From the NCBI GenBank assembly GCA_964019695.1, contig OZ026524.1:64177066-64241065 (forward strand): a stretch of DNA of 64,000 nucleotides. Reading direction: 5' to 3'. Under the pieces are notes generated by a model. The model saw only the letters and a program-made list of their open reading frames with translations. It did no database searches and was not told where the DNA came from. Shown here one piece after another: positions 54,374 through 64,000 of the stretch. The stretch is from Loripinus fragilis (lineage: Eukaryota > Mollusca > Bivalvia > Lucinida > Lucinidae). Made by a program: the position numbers and the translations under genes. The first letter of the stretch is position 1; every line of letters begins with the position of its first letter.

Positions 54374-55611
54374 ATGAAGAAGCAGAATAACAAGAATATC
54401 ATACACTGTTGTTTGGTGGGGGATTGCAGAGTAGGAAAGACAACTCTGATACAGTCGTTTCTCAATGAAGATGTGAGCACATATAATCCAACCATCTTTG
54501 ATAACTACGCTGGTAAGTTTGAATGTAATTGAGTTTTTTTTCGCACATTCAATTTGTTGTTTTTTTTTGTGTTTTTTTTTCTGTAAAAAAAATAGTTCGC
54601 ACAATTTGTTCTTCTGGAGAAAATGTTTTTCACCTTTTTTTTTTAACTTTGAAAGAAAATCGTTTTATGTATTCCTTATTACCATAACCTTAAATTATAA
54701 ACAATAACTAAACCCTTAAAGCGCTAATCACGACTGCAGCAGACGACAAATTTTACGACATCTTTCCTAATTTTCACGCCTTATTTGTTATTTTTGAAAA
54801 AGCGGCAAAAGTTGAAATTGTCGTCTGCTGCAAATTATAGGTGGCGCATTCAGGGTTAAACATAATTTGATTAGCCCATTAAAGGCAAATCGTCTCTAAT
54901 TTCATCAGTTAGACGAGTACATTTACAATTATGAATTGTCGGGTGGTAATTTCTGATTTTCGAAAAATTCTTAACAGAACATTATTTGAGCAAACGATGG
55001 AGACTCGTATCAGACCATGCGTTCTGCAGAATGTGGCATCTAATCTGGGTTAGCACTTTTTGCCGTCGACACATTAAAATGATGATATGCTTATATTGGT
55101 TTAGACTTATACATTTCAGCTCCTAAATATAATATTGTTCAACTTCGCCACTTTTCTTATGTTTACATCTTTATTTTCAGGAAATGTGACATGTTTTGGT
55201 GATACCTACACCGTCAGCCTATTTGATAACTCCGGTCTACAGGAATATGCAGGCCTCCGAGAATTCGGTTACAGCGAGAGTCACGTGATTGCCATTTGTT
55301 TCTCACTGACGGACCGTGCATCGTTCAATAACGTCAAGGAGTTTTGGGCGCCTGAAGTTAGAAGATATTTGGGGTCAAAGAAAAGCATTGTGCTTGTGGG
55401 TCTACAGGGCGACCATTCAGACAACACACCCAATGTCGAACAAGTTTCAATTGAAGAATGTCAAACATTGGCCAAAGAGATACGCGCCAAAAAGTATTTA
55501 GAATGTACGCCGAGAGATTCTGCTCTAGCTACCGAACTGTTTAAAGACATCTCAAAACTATCTATTAAACAAAATAAAAGATTTAGATTCGGTAAATTAT
55601 GGTGTAAGTGA
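54374..55611 (+). CDS. Divergent Rho-family small GTPase, two exons
   Basis: Exon 1 is 54374-54512 (donor gtaagt) and exon 2 is 55181-55611 (acceptor ttattttcag). The phase-1 splice gives 189 residues, the usual Rho/Rac/Cdc42 length. The P-loop is GDCRVGKT (residues 16-23), switch I YNPTIFDNY (37-45) with its Thr, switch II DNSGLQEY (62-69), the guanine-binding box VGLQGD (119-124) and the last box ECTPRDS (154-160). Positions matching Rac Gly12 and Gln61 are Cys18 and Leu66, changes known to block GTP hydrolysis in this family. The guanine box keeps only its Asp. The Rho insert is about 8 residues shorter than in Rac. The protein ends LWCK with no CAAX motif. A start at 54326 (205 residues) is possible but less likely. 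Confidence 0.85.
54513..55180 (+). other. Intron of the Rho-family gene
   Basis: 668 bases with canonical GT-AG ends. It contains a MITE (54709-54860) and a 'cagatcagac'-type hairpin remnant near 54985-55050. Confidence 0.85.
54709..54860. mobile_element. MITE with 'aacccttaaagcgc' ends, inside the intron
   Basis: The left part 'aacccttaaagcgcta' plus 'tgcagcagacgacaaattt' is mirrored by 'aaattgtcgtctgctgca' plus 'ggcgcattcagggtt'. Relatives of the terminus occur at 32622, 58963 and 63460. Confidence 0.8.
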
Positions 55612-55693
55612 AAAAGAGGATATGTTCTGTTCTTACTCTTCCTTTAGAGTCGAAGTCGAAAGAAGGACATTTAACAACCTAAGAAATGGCCGT

Positions 55694-55699
55694 AATAAA
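55694..55699 (+). terminator. Polyadenylation signal of the Rho-family gene
   Basis: AATAAA, 83 bases after the stop codon. It is the first such hexamer downstream and fits the end of a two-exon transcript. Confidence 0.55.
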
Positions 55700-55734
55700 C
55701 TGGTTTGGGGTATTTGCAATACAGCCTATTGACT

Positions 55735-55915
55735 GAGGTGGATGGAGATAAGTGCTTGACTCGAGACCGAGGGTCCGCGGGTTCGAGCCTCACCGGTGTC
55801 AGTGTGTTGGGTCCTTGAGCGAGACACATTTATCATCGCTTAGTACTGGTTCAACCCAGGAAGACCTGCCCCGACATAACTGAAAAATGTTGACTGGGAC
55901 GTAAAGAATCAAGGA
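55735..55915 (+). mobile_element. tRNA-derived SINE (family B), 5' end eroded
   Basis: It retains 'tgcttgactcgagaccg', 'gcgggttcgagcctcacc' (B box), 'tccttgagcgagacacatt' and 'gactgggacgtaaagaat'. The A box is degraded. Confidence 0.8.
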
Positions 55916-55961
55916 GATAATAATATGAGAGTGACGGGTACATTCATACGTCATACGTATC

Positions 55962-56170
55962 AGGACTCACACGGGATAGGCGGCAATCGAAAGCGTTAAT
56001 TCTATCGACGAACGTAGATCAAAAATCGTTAGAAACGGAGTTTTCGATTGTCATTTGTTGACCGATTGATGACAAATGGCAACCGAAAACACCGTTTCTA
56101 GCTATTTTTGATCCGCGTTCGTCGATTGTTAAGAGCGTTTTCGATTGCCGCCTATTCGGTGTGAGTCTTG
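55962..56170. mobile_element. Fold-back element, arms about 95 bp
   Basis: 'ggactcacacgggataggcg' plus 'gcaatcgaaagcg' is mirrored by 'cgttttcgattgccgcctat' plus 'tcggtgtgagtc'. Inner arms 'gatcaaaaatcgttagaaac' and 'gtttctagctatttttgatc' also pair. The loop is about 13 bases. Confidence 0.85.
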
Positions 56171-56369
56171 GAATGAAATAGTCTGAGACCATGATTTGTG
56201 CGAACAGCGCAAGATCATCCGACAGAGCATGAATTGTGCGGGCAGCGCAGGATCATCAGTGGACCATATCGGTTGGATATGGTGTTCTTGATAAAATGTG
56301 AGAAAACATGCATGTGTTATATTTGTATGCGAACAACAGCAGTGCAGACCAGCTAGCACAATCTTACCT

Positions 56370-56673
56370 ATGTGCGGATCCAGAGGGGGGGCAGGGGGTC
56401 CGGCCCCCCTCTGAAAAATCACAAAAATATAGGGTTTCTTTGCAATACTGGTCCTGATCCCCTGAAAAATCACAAAGCTACCAAGCCAGCATTCAATGGT
56501 GTGCCATAACGGCCCGTCAGCGAAACGACATTTAAACGGCGTTTCGCTTGCGGGCCGATGATGGCCCGCTTATAGAGGTATTTTCATCCTCTCAACTAAT
56601 AAATAAAATAAATAAATAAAACGCTGTTAAAGTCGGACCCTCCACTGACAAAACTTTCAGGATCCGCGCATGT
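56370..56673. mobile_element. GGATCC-family MITE, full copy
   Basis: Bounded by 'tgtgcggatccagagggg' and 'ttcaggatccgcgcatg'. Central mirrored words are 'gcgaaacgacatttaaacgg', 'cgtttcgc' and 'gggccgatgatggccc'. Confidence 0.85.
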
Positions 56674-57377
56674 TATCCAGCGACTCAGGAATGTCACCAG
56701 AGTGCAAGCAGTTTGGATCCATTTCAGGCCAGGCCTGATCTGGGTCTCAACTGATTGCGGATGCTAGCGGAAAAAAGAATCACATTTTAGATGAGTATAT
56801 CTAAACTGTTAGAAACTATAGAGCTTGTACATGAGCTATTGGTCATTTTTGTACAGCATGTTTCTTGTCGTCTGCTGTTTTTTTTTTCAAAACCAACTTC
56901 TGGAGAGATTTTTTTCACGAATAATGTATCATCAGGGATATAAACAGTTTAGATCCAGATCAGATTGTTGCTTTCAAAAGTTATCAGCAATGTTGAGCTC
57001 GAGTTTAACGCACGCTCACCTATACTATGAGCGAGAATGTCTTCTTTTTTATGAGAGCCATTAGCTACTACCATATTGTGTATGAGCTAGAAGTGACGGG
57101 TCTGGCGAGACTGTGTGTCTCCGTAGACTTGTCTGATCCTGTGTTCTCGCCCATGTAATAAAGACCAACATCTTATTTGCTGGCTCATTGTTCTGTAGAT
57201 AGAGGGGGTCACAAATTGGGACCACACTGTTTGTTTAGATATACTAAAATGAATAAATAGCTTATCACATATCTTGTTCTGTTATAGTTTTTCTTGTTTT
57301 TTTTATTTTTCAATGTCTGGACAGGTGAAACACAGTCCCTTAACCTATATAAGCCTAGTGTCCTTTTTGTCGGACAT
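56674..57377. other. Non-coding stretch
   Basis: No gene. It includes a member of the 'gcgagactgtgt' hairpin family near 57104-57135. Confidence 0.4.
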
Positions 57378-57580
57378 AGGAAAACAGTACAAACCCAGAT
57401 CAGACGCCGCCTGATCAGGGTCTCCGCTGTTGGCTTGCAGAATGCTCTATCACACTCTGAATAAAAATGAAAAACACCTTCCAACATTTCATTTATATTC
57501 AGAGTGTGATAGAGCATTCTGTAAGCAAACAGCGGAGACCCTGATCAGGCGGCGTCTGATCTGGGTTTGTACTGAAACCC
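57378..57580. mobile_element. Fold-back element with 78-bp arms
   Basis: 'agtacaaacccagatcagac' and following text through 'gcagaatgctctatcacact' is mirrored by 'agtgtgatagagcattctgt' through 'gtctgatctgggtttgtact'. The loop is about 34 bases. Confidence 0.9.
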
Positions 57581-57769
57581 AAAGTAGATTTTTTTATTAT
57601 ATGTTGTTTTGTTTGTTGTATGTGTTTTTAGGTAACAATCAAACCTGGTTATATTTGAATACACAGAAATTATAAAAGCATTTCAGTCTCGCTAACTGTC
57701 TGTGTGGAGCAAATATTGGAACCCCTTCGCTTGCTGTTTCCGCAGACCCAAATAACACACTACCCAATA

Positions 57770-58173
57770 ACAATGTATACGACGATTTGGTGGTATTTAC
57801 GCGTATTGCCGGTACCTTAAAGACCGGAAGTGGTAGATATTGGCCTTAATTATATGTATGAAAACATGCCATATGCCTAAAGGACTATAGAATTAGATCA
57901 TTTTTAAGTATTCGGCATGCAGATGGCGATTTATGTAAGCATTTAGGAATAGATTCGAGTACCGATCATCCAGATCGGTACTCGAATCTATTCCTAAATG
58001 CTTACATAAATCGCCATGCACATACTGAATACTTAAAAATGATCTAATTCTATAGTCCTTTAAGCATATGGCATGTTTTTTTTTTATATAGTATTAACAC
58101 TAATATCTACCACTTCCGGTCTATGAAGTACCTGTAATACGCGTAAATACCAGCCAATCGACGTATACATTTA
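57770..58173. mobile_element. Fold-back element, about 400 bp, arms about 190 bp
   Basis: Outer ends 'tgtatacgacgatttggtgg' plus 'tatttacgcg' are mirrored at 58130-58173. The inner arms meet at 'gtaccgatcatccagatcggtac' (about 57960-57983). Near-perfect pairing runs over most of the arm. A few short indels, including a T run at 58077-58086, separate the arms. Confidence 0.9.
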
Positions 58174-58174
58174 C

Positions 58175-58630
58175 CAGTGTGATCTGGTATGTTATGTGAA
58201 AATGATGCTGCGTGATAAAGTTGTGTTGATTTACCAGTCAGCTTGCCGTCTCCCTCTCTCTATACTGTGGTAATAGTGCTGAAATAGTATACAGCATTCA
58301 TGGCCTCTTCTTCGTATACTTTCATGTGCAGCAATTTGTATGGCTTTCGATCGAATAGCCTTTGCAAATCCTATCATATCAGACATTTTCAACAGTTCAG
58401 AGAAGAAATGTGAGAGAGAAAGCATATATAAGCATTGAAATTACTAGGAATTTGAGATACATGAGTGACTAGATAGGGGGGCGTGGGGGTCCAGTATACT
58501 CCAATCAATCAAAGTTTAGTCCATTGTTCTGTTTCATCAAAATAAAAATAAATTCCATTATTCTTTAAAAAAATGATATCTTATATTATTACATCTTATC
58601 ATTAAATTTTATATCCCAGGGTTTTTCCTA
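58175..58630. other. Non-coding stretch, no feature supported
   Basis: No gene or repeat boundary recognised. Confidence 0.4.
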
Positions 58631-58631
58631 T

Positions 58632-59150
58632 AACTTGACTTTTCGCTTACTGTAAAGGCGGCGCCTCATGAATGCGTAATTAGGATTAGTCAACCTTAGG
58701 CATAGGTAAAAGCTGAAAAGGAGGCGTGGTTTTATTCAAAAGTAACTGTACCACATTGTGCCACAACCTCAGTCATTATTTAGTCCGAAAACGCCAGCAA
58801 AATAGCTGCATCTGAAAATGTCTATTTAACATAAGCAGGGAGGCAAACATTGTGGACCCAGATCAGACTGCTCCTACAGGAGCAGTCTGATCTGGGTTCA
58901 CACTGTTTAACTATGAGGCTCAAATAGATAAGGGGACAACAAAAACATTTTTTTTGTGATTATGCGCGTTAAGGGTTAATAAATGTGAGTTCAGTGTGTA
59001 TTACTTGACTTTTCCCTTACTGTAAAGGCGGCAACTTTAATATTCATATCTGGGTGTGGTTCGGCTATTCCATCTGCTAAGGAAGGGAAATCAGGATTTA
59101 TTTATAATTTGGTAAAGAGTTAATAAGCTTTTTGAGCCGCGCAAACACCA
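58632..59150. mobile_element. Rearranged copies of the 'cttactgtaaaggcggc' MITE
   Basis: 58632-58990 is the reverse complement of the right half of the MITE at 63271-63800. 59004-59150 repeats its left half in direct orientation. Both start 'gacttttcgcttactgtaaa' or a close variant. A perfect-looking hairpin 'cagatcagactgctccta' and its mirror lies at 58857-58900. Confidence 0.75.
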
Positions 59151-59570
59151 TTAGGAGTTTCTAGACTTAAAAAGAGGCTGCACAGGTTCGTCTGAGTCTA
59201 CACTTGTCAAAATACTACATTGTTGGAAATCACATGTCGCGGCCCAATTAAGCATCGGCTCTCTCTTCCGCAGCGATTTTTTTCTAAACTAGGACATTAA
59301 GTACTGCAAAACAAAACAAGAACCTACACAAAAATGAGCGGTGACATGTTATTTCCAATAATGCGCCATTTTGACAAGTGTAGACTCAGACGAGCTTGTA
59401 CAGCCTCCTATTGATCTAAGAAACTCCAAATGATGTTCAGTCAGTAGCTTTACAGTCATAGAATATTCAAGCGACTAGCAAAGGCTCTGATCAGACTGCG
59501 CGTATGTGCAGGCTGATCTGAGGCTTTGCTGGTCACACATACCACATTGTTGGAAATCTCATGTGATGAC
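59132..59570. mobile_element. One and a half copies of the 'gccgcgacatg' MITE
   Basis: A half copy (59132-59251, ending 'aatcacatgtcgcggc') faces a full copy (59333-59567, starting 'gagcggtgacatgttatttc'). They share 'gtgtagactcagacga' in opposite orientations. Confidence 0.75.
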
Positions 59571-59773
59571 TGACAGACTGGCGGACTGATGGACTGACAG
59601 ACAAAGGCCATACCTATAACCACCCTTCCGCTTCGCAGTTGGGGATTAAAAAGGGCATAATACACCAAGCCATCCATCCATATATTTAGTAGTTGAGAGG
59701 AAATTACCCTGTTACAAGCATTTCATACTTTGCAGCAGGCTCATTTAAGAAAATGAAGATAATCCTCAGTAAG
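59535..59773 (+). repeat. Direct repeat, copy 1
   Basis: Text from 'cacattgttggaaatctcat' through 'aagaaaatgaagataatcc' recurs at 61530-61753 about 2 kb downstream with few changes. Confidence 0.9.
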
Positions 59774-59800
59774 TAAGTAAGTAAGTAAGTATCGTTTATT
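59774..59800. repeat. (AAGT)n microsatellite
   Basis: Six copies of the unit at the left edge of the segment between the direct repeats. A LINE 3' tail on the minus strand is possible but unproven. Confidence 0.7.
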
Positions 59801-60539
59801 TTTGTCTCACCAGTTTATACAGTAAAACATATCTTACATTTAAAATTCATAAGAATATATACAACTGCCATTCTAAGAGAATTGTGAGAGACAGTAAGAA
59901 TTTAAGTTCTTTAGATATTTACAATTCTTAAACTATTTCTAAAAAAACATATACGATCGTACATGAGCCCTGCCTTGAGAAAAACTGTCATAGAGATTAG
60001 CCGTATAGTTAAACTATAAGTAAAACTATAAAGACGACAATATTAAGTTGCACATGAAATCATTTTCAGCCGCACCGGTGCCAAATCGTACAGCCAGATT
60101 TTCTCACGTCATAGTTCATGAGTCCCAAATATACACATTATTTACACAAACACACACACATACAAAGGGTAAACAGCAGTTCCATAAACACCTGTATCTG
60201 TGCCGGTAAAATCATAGCAGTATATTGGTGTAAATTGGTGTAAAATGGTGTAAAAGGGTTTTGGCAAAGAATGATCAAGTCTTTAAAATAGCTCTTTTGA
60301 GCATCCAAAACAATTTATAAAACTAAGACACCAAAATAATATATCTACAATATTACACTTAAGAATTTTTGCCCATCGGGGGTCCTTGGCTGCTTATATG
60401 ATGGTGTTAAGTAGATTTTAATTTTTCAATGGTTTTTCAATGGTTCTAGCGATTACCTCCTTATCATGACACTCACCATCTACTAGACTAAATTATATCA
60501 CCGTTACTCCTATGATACCTTCCTATGCCGCTCCAACAA

Positions 60540-61350
60540 CACATACCTAAACCAGTGTAAAGGAAAGTAACCATTTCCTGCACTAACTCTTATTATCTGG
60601 CGATAATAATCACATGTTGAGGGTACTCAAAGGAACCGTCTCAATGGGACGATTCCCAAGAGCCACCACAATACATGTCTAAACCAATGTTCTAGAAAAA
60701 ATTCAATTTCAGTGCTAACGTTTCCTCAATTGTCGACAAAAATCGCAAGAAGTGAGCACTCAAAGAAACCATCCCCATGAGACGATTCCGTTGAGCGCAT
60801 AATACACACGTGAAGACCAATGTACAAGAATATACCCATGATATGTACTATTTTTTTTGTCATGCCTGGACACAAAATCTCATGCTGTAGGTGCTCAGAA
60901 GAGCCGTCTCAATAAAAGCTCAAGAGCTCCCAAAACACAGGTCCGAACCAATGTACAAGGTGTGCTAACCTTTCCTATCACATATCACATATGGATGCTC
61001 AAAGGATACTCAAAGGAACCGTCTCAGTGACGCCACTCCCATGAGCTCCCAAACCACATGCCAAAGCCAATGCACACTAGTAGGTATCACATGTACATTA
61101 GTAGGTACTCAAAGGAACCGTCTCGATGAGACAACTCCCACGAGCTCCCAAAACACATGTTTAAACCAGTGTACAGGAGAACCTCCATTACCTGTGCTTC
61201 CTTTTCATATCTGGCGGCAGAAATCATATGTTGTGGGTACCTGTGGGAATCCTCTCATGAGACAACTCCCATGAGTACCCAGAACACATGTATAAACCAA
61301 TGCACAAGAGAACACACATTAACTGTGCTGGCAAATTTTGTGATCACTGT
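60540..61350. repeat. Degenerate minisatellite, unit about 100-140 bp
   Basis: 'ctcaaaggaaccgtctcaat' or variants recur near 60627, 60757, 60893, 61010, 61107 and 61245. Each is followed by 'gagctcccaaa...cacatg' and 'aaaccaatgtacaag'. The short frames within are artefacts of the repeat. Confidence 0.8.
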
Positions 61351-61529
61351 ATGTATGATATAGGCAAGTGCTGCTTATCAGAATTATCATAAATGTCAAT
61401 TATACACGACTTAGACAATTTCTCCTACGCTCCAGTATAAGTGTGCATACCGTTGAGCTCGACCTCACCATTCTAGAATCGGACAAAAGAAAGCACAACT
61501 TTTGCATATCACTATAGCCACATTGTTGG

Positions 61530-61753
61530 AAATCTCATGCGATGACTGACAGACTGACCGACTGATGGACTGACAGACAAAGGGCATTCCTAGAACCACC
61601 CTTCCGCTTCGCAGCTTGAGATTAAAAAGGGCATAATACGCCAAGCCATCCATCCATATCTTTGGTAGTTGAGAGGAAAATCAGTTTAACCATTACCCTG
61701 TTACAAGCATTTCTTGCTTTGCAGCAGACACATTTAAGAAAATGAAGATAATC
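61530..61753 (+). repeat. Direct repeat, copy 2
   Basis: Partner of 59535-59773, with an extra 'tcagtttaaccat' at about 61680. Confidence 0.9.
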
Positions 61754-62890
61754 CTTCTTTAGTTGAGACTTTGACTTTGAGTTTGTATGGTTGAAGTATT
61801 AATTCGTCACATTATCTCATTGAGGAGAACATTTGACAAAAGTTTAACGAAAGTCCTTCCAGGCGTGAAAGAGATATAGAGCAGACACTAAAGTCAAGGG
61901 TATATCCCGTGACCTTTAATTGTGACCTTTACCTTGAGCCAGCGTAGCTGTGTCATAGATTCTGCACACCGTCGTATTGGGATGAACATTTGACCAAAAT
62001 TTAATGAAAACCTTTCAAAGAGTTCATGATATATGGAGCTGACATGAAAGTGTTATATGGGACTGACAAATCCCCTTTCCGTTTGTTAGAGAATATTCTT
62101 GAAACTGTGTGTTTATGGTCTTCATTATTAATTAACATTTCTGGATAAGGTAAGCAGTATTGATGATGGTTTGGATGGGGGGCGGGGTCTGTTATTCACC
62201 ATTCAGGAAAATAAAAAAGCCAATAACAATGCATGTGTGTTTTATTGACTTGTTACCAGTTATGCTCTATTTATGTAGAGTAACAAACCTATGCTTTCAA
62301 TAATGACCTTGAATTTACATTGTGGCATCACAGTGGAAATAATTGTTAGGGGAAAAAAAGAATATCAATAAGTTCCTAGCTTTTTCCATAAATGAGGGTC
62401 TGGATTGGGGGGGGGGGGTCGTCTGGTCTCATTAAAATTTTGGGTCATTCATAATAATAAGACCACTTATTCATTAAAAGTAAGAAAGGTGGCAAAGAAA
62501 TTTGATTATTCACTATTCTTTAATTTTTTCTTCAATTCATTAAAAAATAGGTTTATTCATTAATTTTTAGGCCCTCAATATTCACTATTCATTATTTTTT
62601 TGGCTAATTATTCATTATAATATGGCCATTATTCACTAATCATTATACCCCATCCAGACCCTCATTGATTTCAAGTCAGCTGTATTAAAGCTGAGGTCAA
62701 AGTAAAAGTGTCATTAATTAGGTGATCTAGCATCAGCCCAGTTATTGGTCCGAGGTCAAATGTATTAGCCAATGGTCAAAGTTTTAGCACCATATTTGGC
62801 ACTCTACCGCGTGATGACTCACCTCCTTAATATAATTGATACTTCTAAAAACGACAGATCATCTGCAGTTGACATGTACACTGACACATC
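61754..62890. other. Non-coding stretch, dispersed repeat
   Basis: 'catttgacaaaagtttaacg' (61829) and 'catttgaccaaaatttaatg' (61988) suggest two diverged units about 160 bp apart. At 62395-62660, 'tcattatt' and 'attcactatt' words repeat. No gene. Confidence 0.5.
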
Positions 62891-62892
62891 CA

Positions 62893-63268
62893 CGTGGGCT
62901 AGCGTTTAAAGCTGCATAGTCTGTAACTTTTGATCTTTTAATTTTAGAACTAATGTTTCTATTTTTCAAGAACACAGTAAAAAAACTAAAACTCAGGTAT
63001 ACATTTTACCAATTTCGTAAACCTTAACAAATTATCAGCATCAAAACAACACGATTTGAGCTAAAATTAACTGTCTATAATTATTGGAGGGACGCAAATA
63101 ATTACCAATAAGAGAAAAACACACCTGTTTTAAAAGATAATTCACTTTTCCGTGCAGTTTTTAGCTATAGTGAACAGATTTATTGTGAAAACATAACTTA
63201 ATTCTACTTCTACAAATGATTTAAAAAGAAAAAAAAAATCGAAAAATGTTCATAGTTGCAGACTTAAT
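62893..63268. mobile_element. MITE with 'ttaaagctg' TIRs, inverted relative of 39593-39975
   Basis: It begins 'tttaaagctgcatagtctgt' and ends 'gttcatagttgcagactta'. It shares 'aattattggagggacgcaaa' with the other copy's complement. Confidence 0.75.
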
Positions 63269-63270
63269 AG

Positions 63271-63800
63271 ACTTTTCGCTTACTGTAAAGGCTGCATCTT
63301 TAATTTTTATATCTGGGCGTGGTTCGGCTATTTTATCTGCTAAACAAGGGGAATCAGATTCTATTTATAATTTGTTGAAGAATTAGTTGTTTGGGCCACG
63401 CAAACGTGCGTGCATTTCACGAAAACCTAACCGTATACACAATGAACTCACATTTATTAACCCTTAAAGCGCATAAACGCAAAAGGTATGGCTTTGTCGT
63501 CATCTAAAATATTTGAAGCCTCATTGACGAGCAGTGTGGACCCAGATCAGACTGCTCCAGTAGCAGTCTGATCTGAGTCCAAAATGTTTGCCTCTATGCT
63601 TATGTAAAATAGACATTTTCAGATGCAGTTAGAAGGACTAAATAATGTGTTTTCGTCTATACCGAACTAATGGCACAAGATGATACAGTTACTTTTGAAT
63701 AAAACCACGCCTCAATTTCAAATTATACCTATTTGTAAGGTTGACCAGTCCTAATTACGCATTCATGAGGTGCCGCCTTTACAGTAACCAAAAAGTCATA
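63271..63800. mobile_element. MITE with 'cttactgtaaaggcggc' TIRs, full copy
   Basis: The left end 'gacttttcgcttactgtaaa' is mirrored by 'gcctttacagtaaccaaaaa'. The interior has 'aacccttaaagcgcataa' and a hairpin 'cagatcagactgctccagta' with its mirror. Confidence 0.8.
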
Positions 63801-64000
63801 AAATTCTTCTAAAAGGTCAGATCTCCTGCATTTGACATGTTCACTGACACATCAACGTGGGTTAGGTATCAAATGCCTCTGTTTTGAAATATAGGAGCTA
63901 GTGTCAAGTAAAAGGTACACATAGCATGCGCGGAACCAGAATGTTTACAAACACAAATTTAATTTATAATTTGTTAGATTTCCGACTATAAATAAAATTT

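Noticed and set aside
54326..54376. Upstream ATG as the start of the Rho-family protein
   Set aside because: Poor context, only about 30 bases from the TATA-like box. The ATG at 54374 gives the usual Rho length.

Overview
The window looks like a gene-poor, repeat-rich stretch of an invertebrate animal genome. A bivalve mollusc is my best guess. The signs are: AT-rich DNA with a GT-AG intron; tRNA-headed SINEs with clean target-site duplications; a DIRS-type tyrosine-recombinase retrotransposon; a copia-like relic; many small fold-back and MITE families; and repeats opening with 'ttagctcacctgagc' or 'gtccgtccgtcc' motifs, which I associate with molluscan genomes. The species is not determinable from sequence alone.

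Layout. 1-3053: MITE debris, a (TAAA)n tract and a roughly 300-bp tandem repeat rich in G/C runs. 3054-5388: a compact 2.3-kb element with about 94-bp terminal inverted repeats, exact 6-bp target duplications and five same-strand reading frames, including a PC4-like protein and a fragment resembling a Polinton/Maverick capsid protein. It is probably an internally deleted Polinton. 5389-8700: nested SINEs, an inverted repeat and a MITE. 8760-15060: a 64-bp minisatellite split by a 4.2-kb giant palindrome. 15379-18290: short tandem repeats and a SINE. 18300-21800: a dead copia-like retrotransposon broken up by palindromic insertions. 21963-28565: a fragment of one DIRS element followed by a nearly full-length DIRS element (6.4 kb, transcribed leftward) with inverted terminal repeats, an internal complementary region, Gag, RT/RNase H, a methylase-like domain and a tyrosine recombinase, all carrying a few lesions.

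28566-42880 is non-coding: MITEs, SINEs, a 1.3-kb mariner-type insertion proven by paralogous empty sites, two inverted minisatellites and a (CTA)n tract. 42877-48695 is a roughly 3-kb tandem duplication bounded by (TAA)n microsatellites. 50154-53565 holds two terminal-repeat elements packed with short motifs. 54290-55699 is the only convincing host gene: a two-exon, divergent Rho-family GTPase with a TATA-like box and a polyadenylation signal. It carries substitutions expected to abolish GTP hydrolysis and lacks a CAAX box. 55735-64000 is again fold-back elements, MITEs and a degenerate minisatellite.

The most interesting items are the miniature Polinton-like element, whose terminal repeats carry CRE and YY1-type promoter motifs that also supply a start codon; the naturally GTPase-defective Rho gene; the giant palindrome; and a group of palindromic insertions with unrelated arms that share the same 16-base core.
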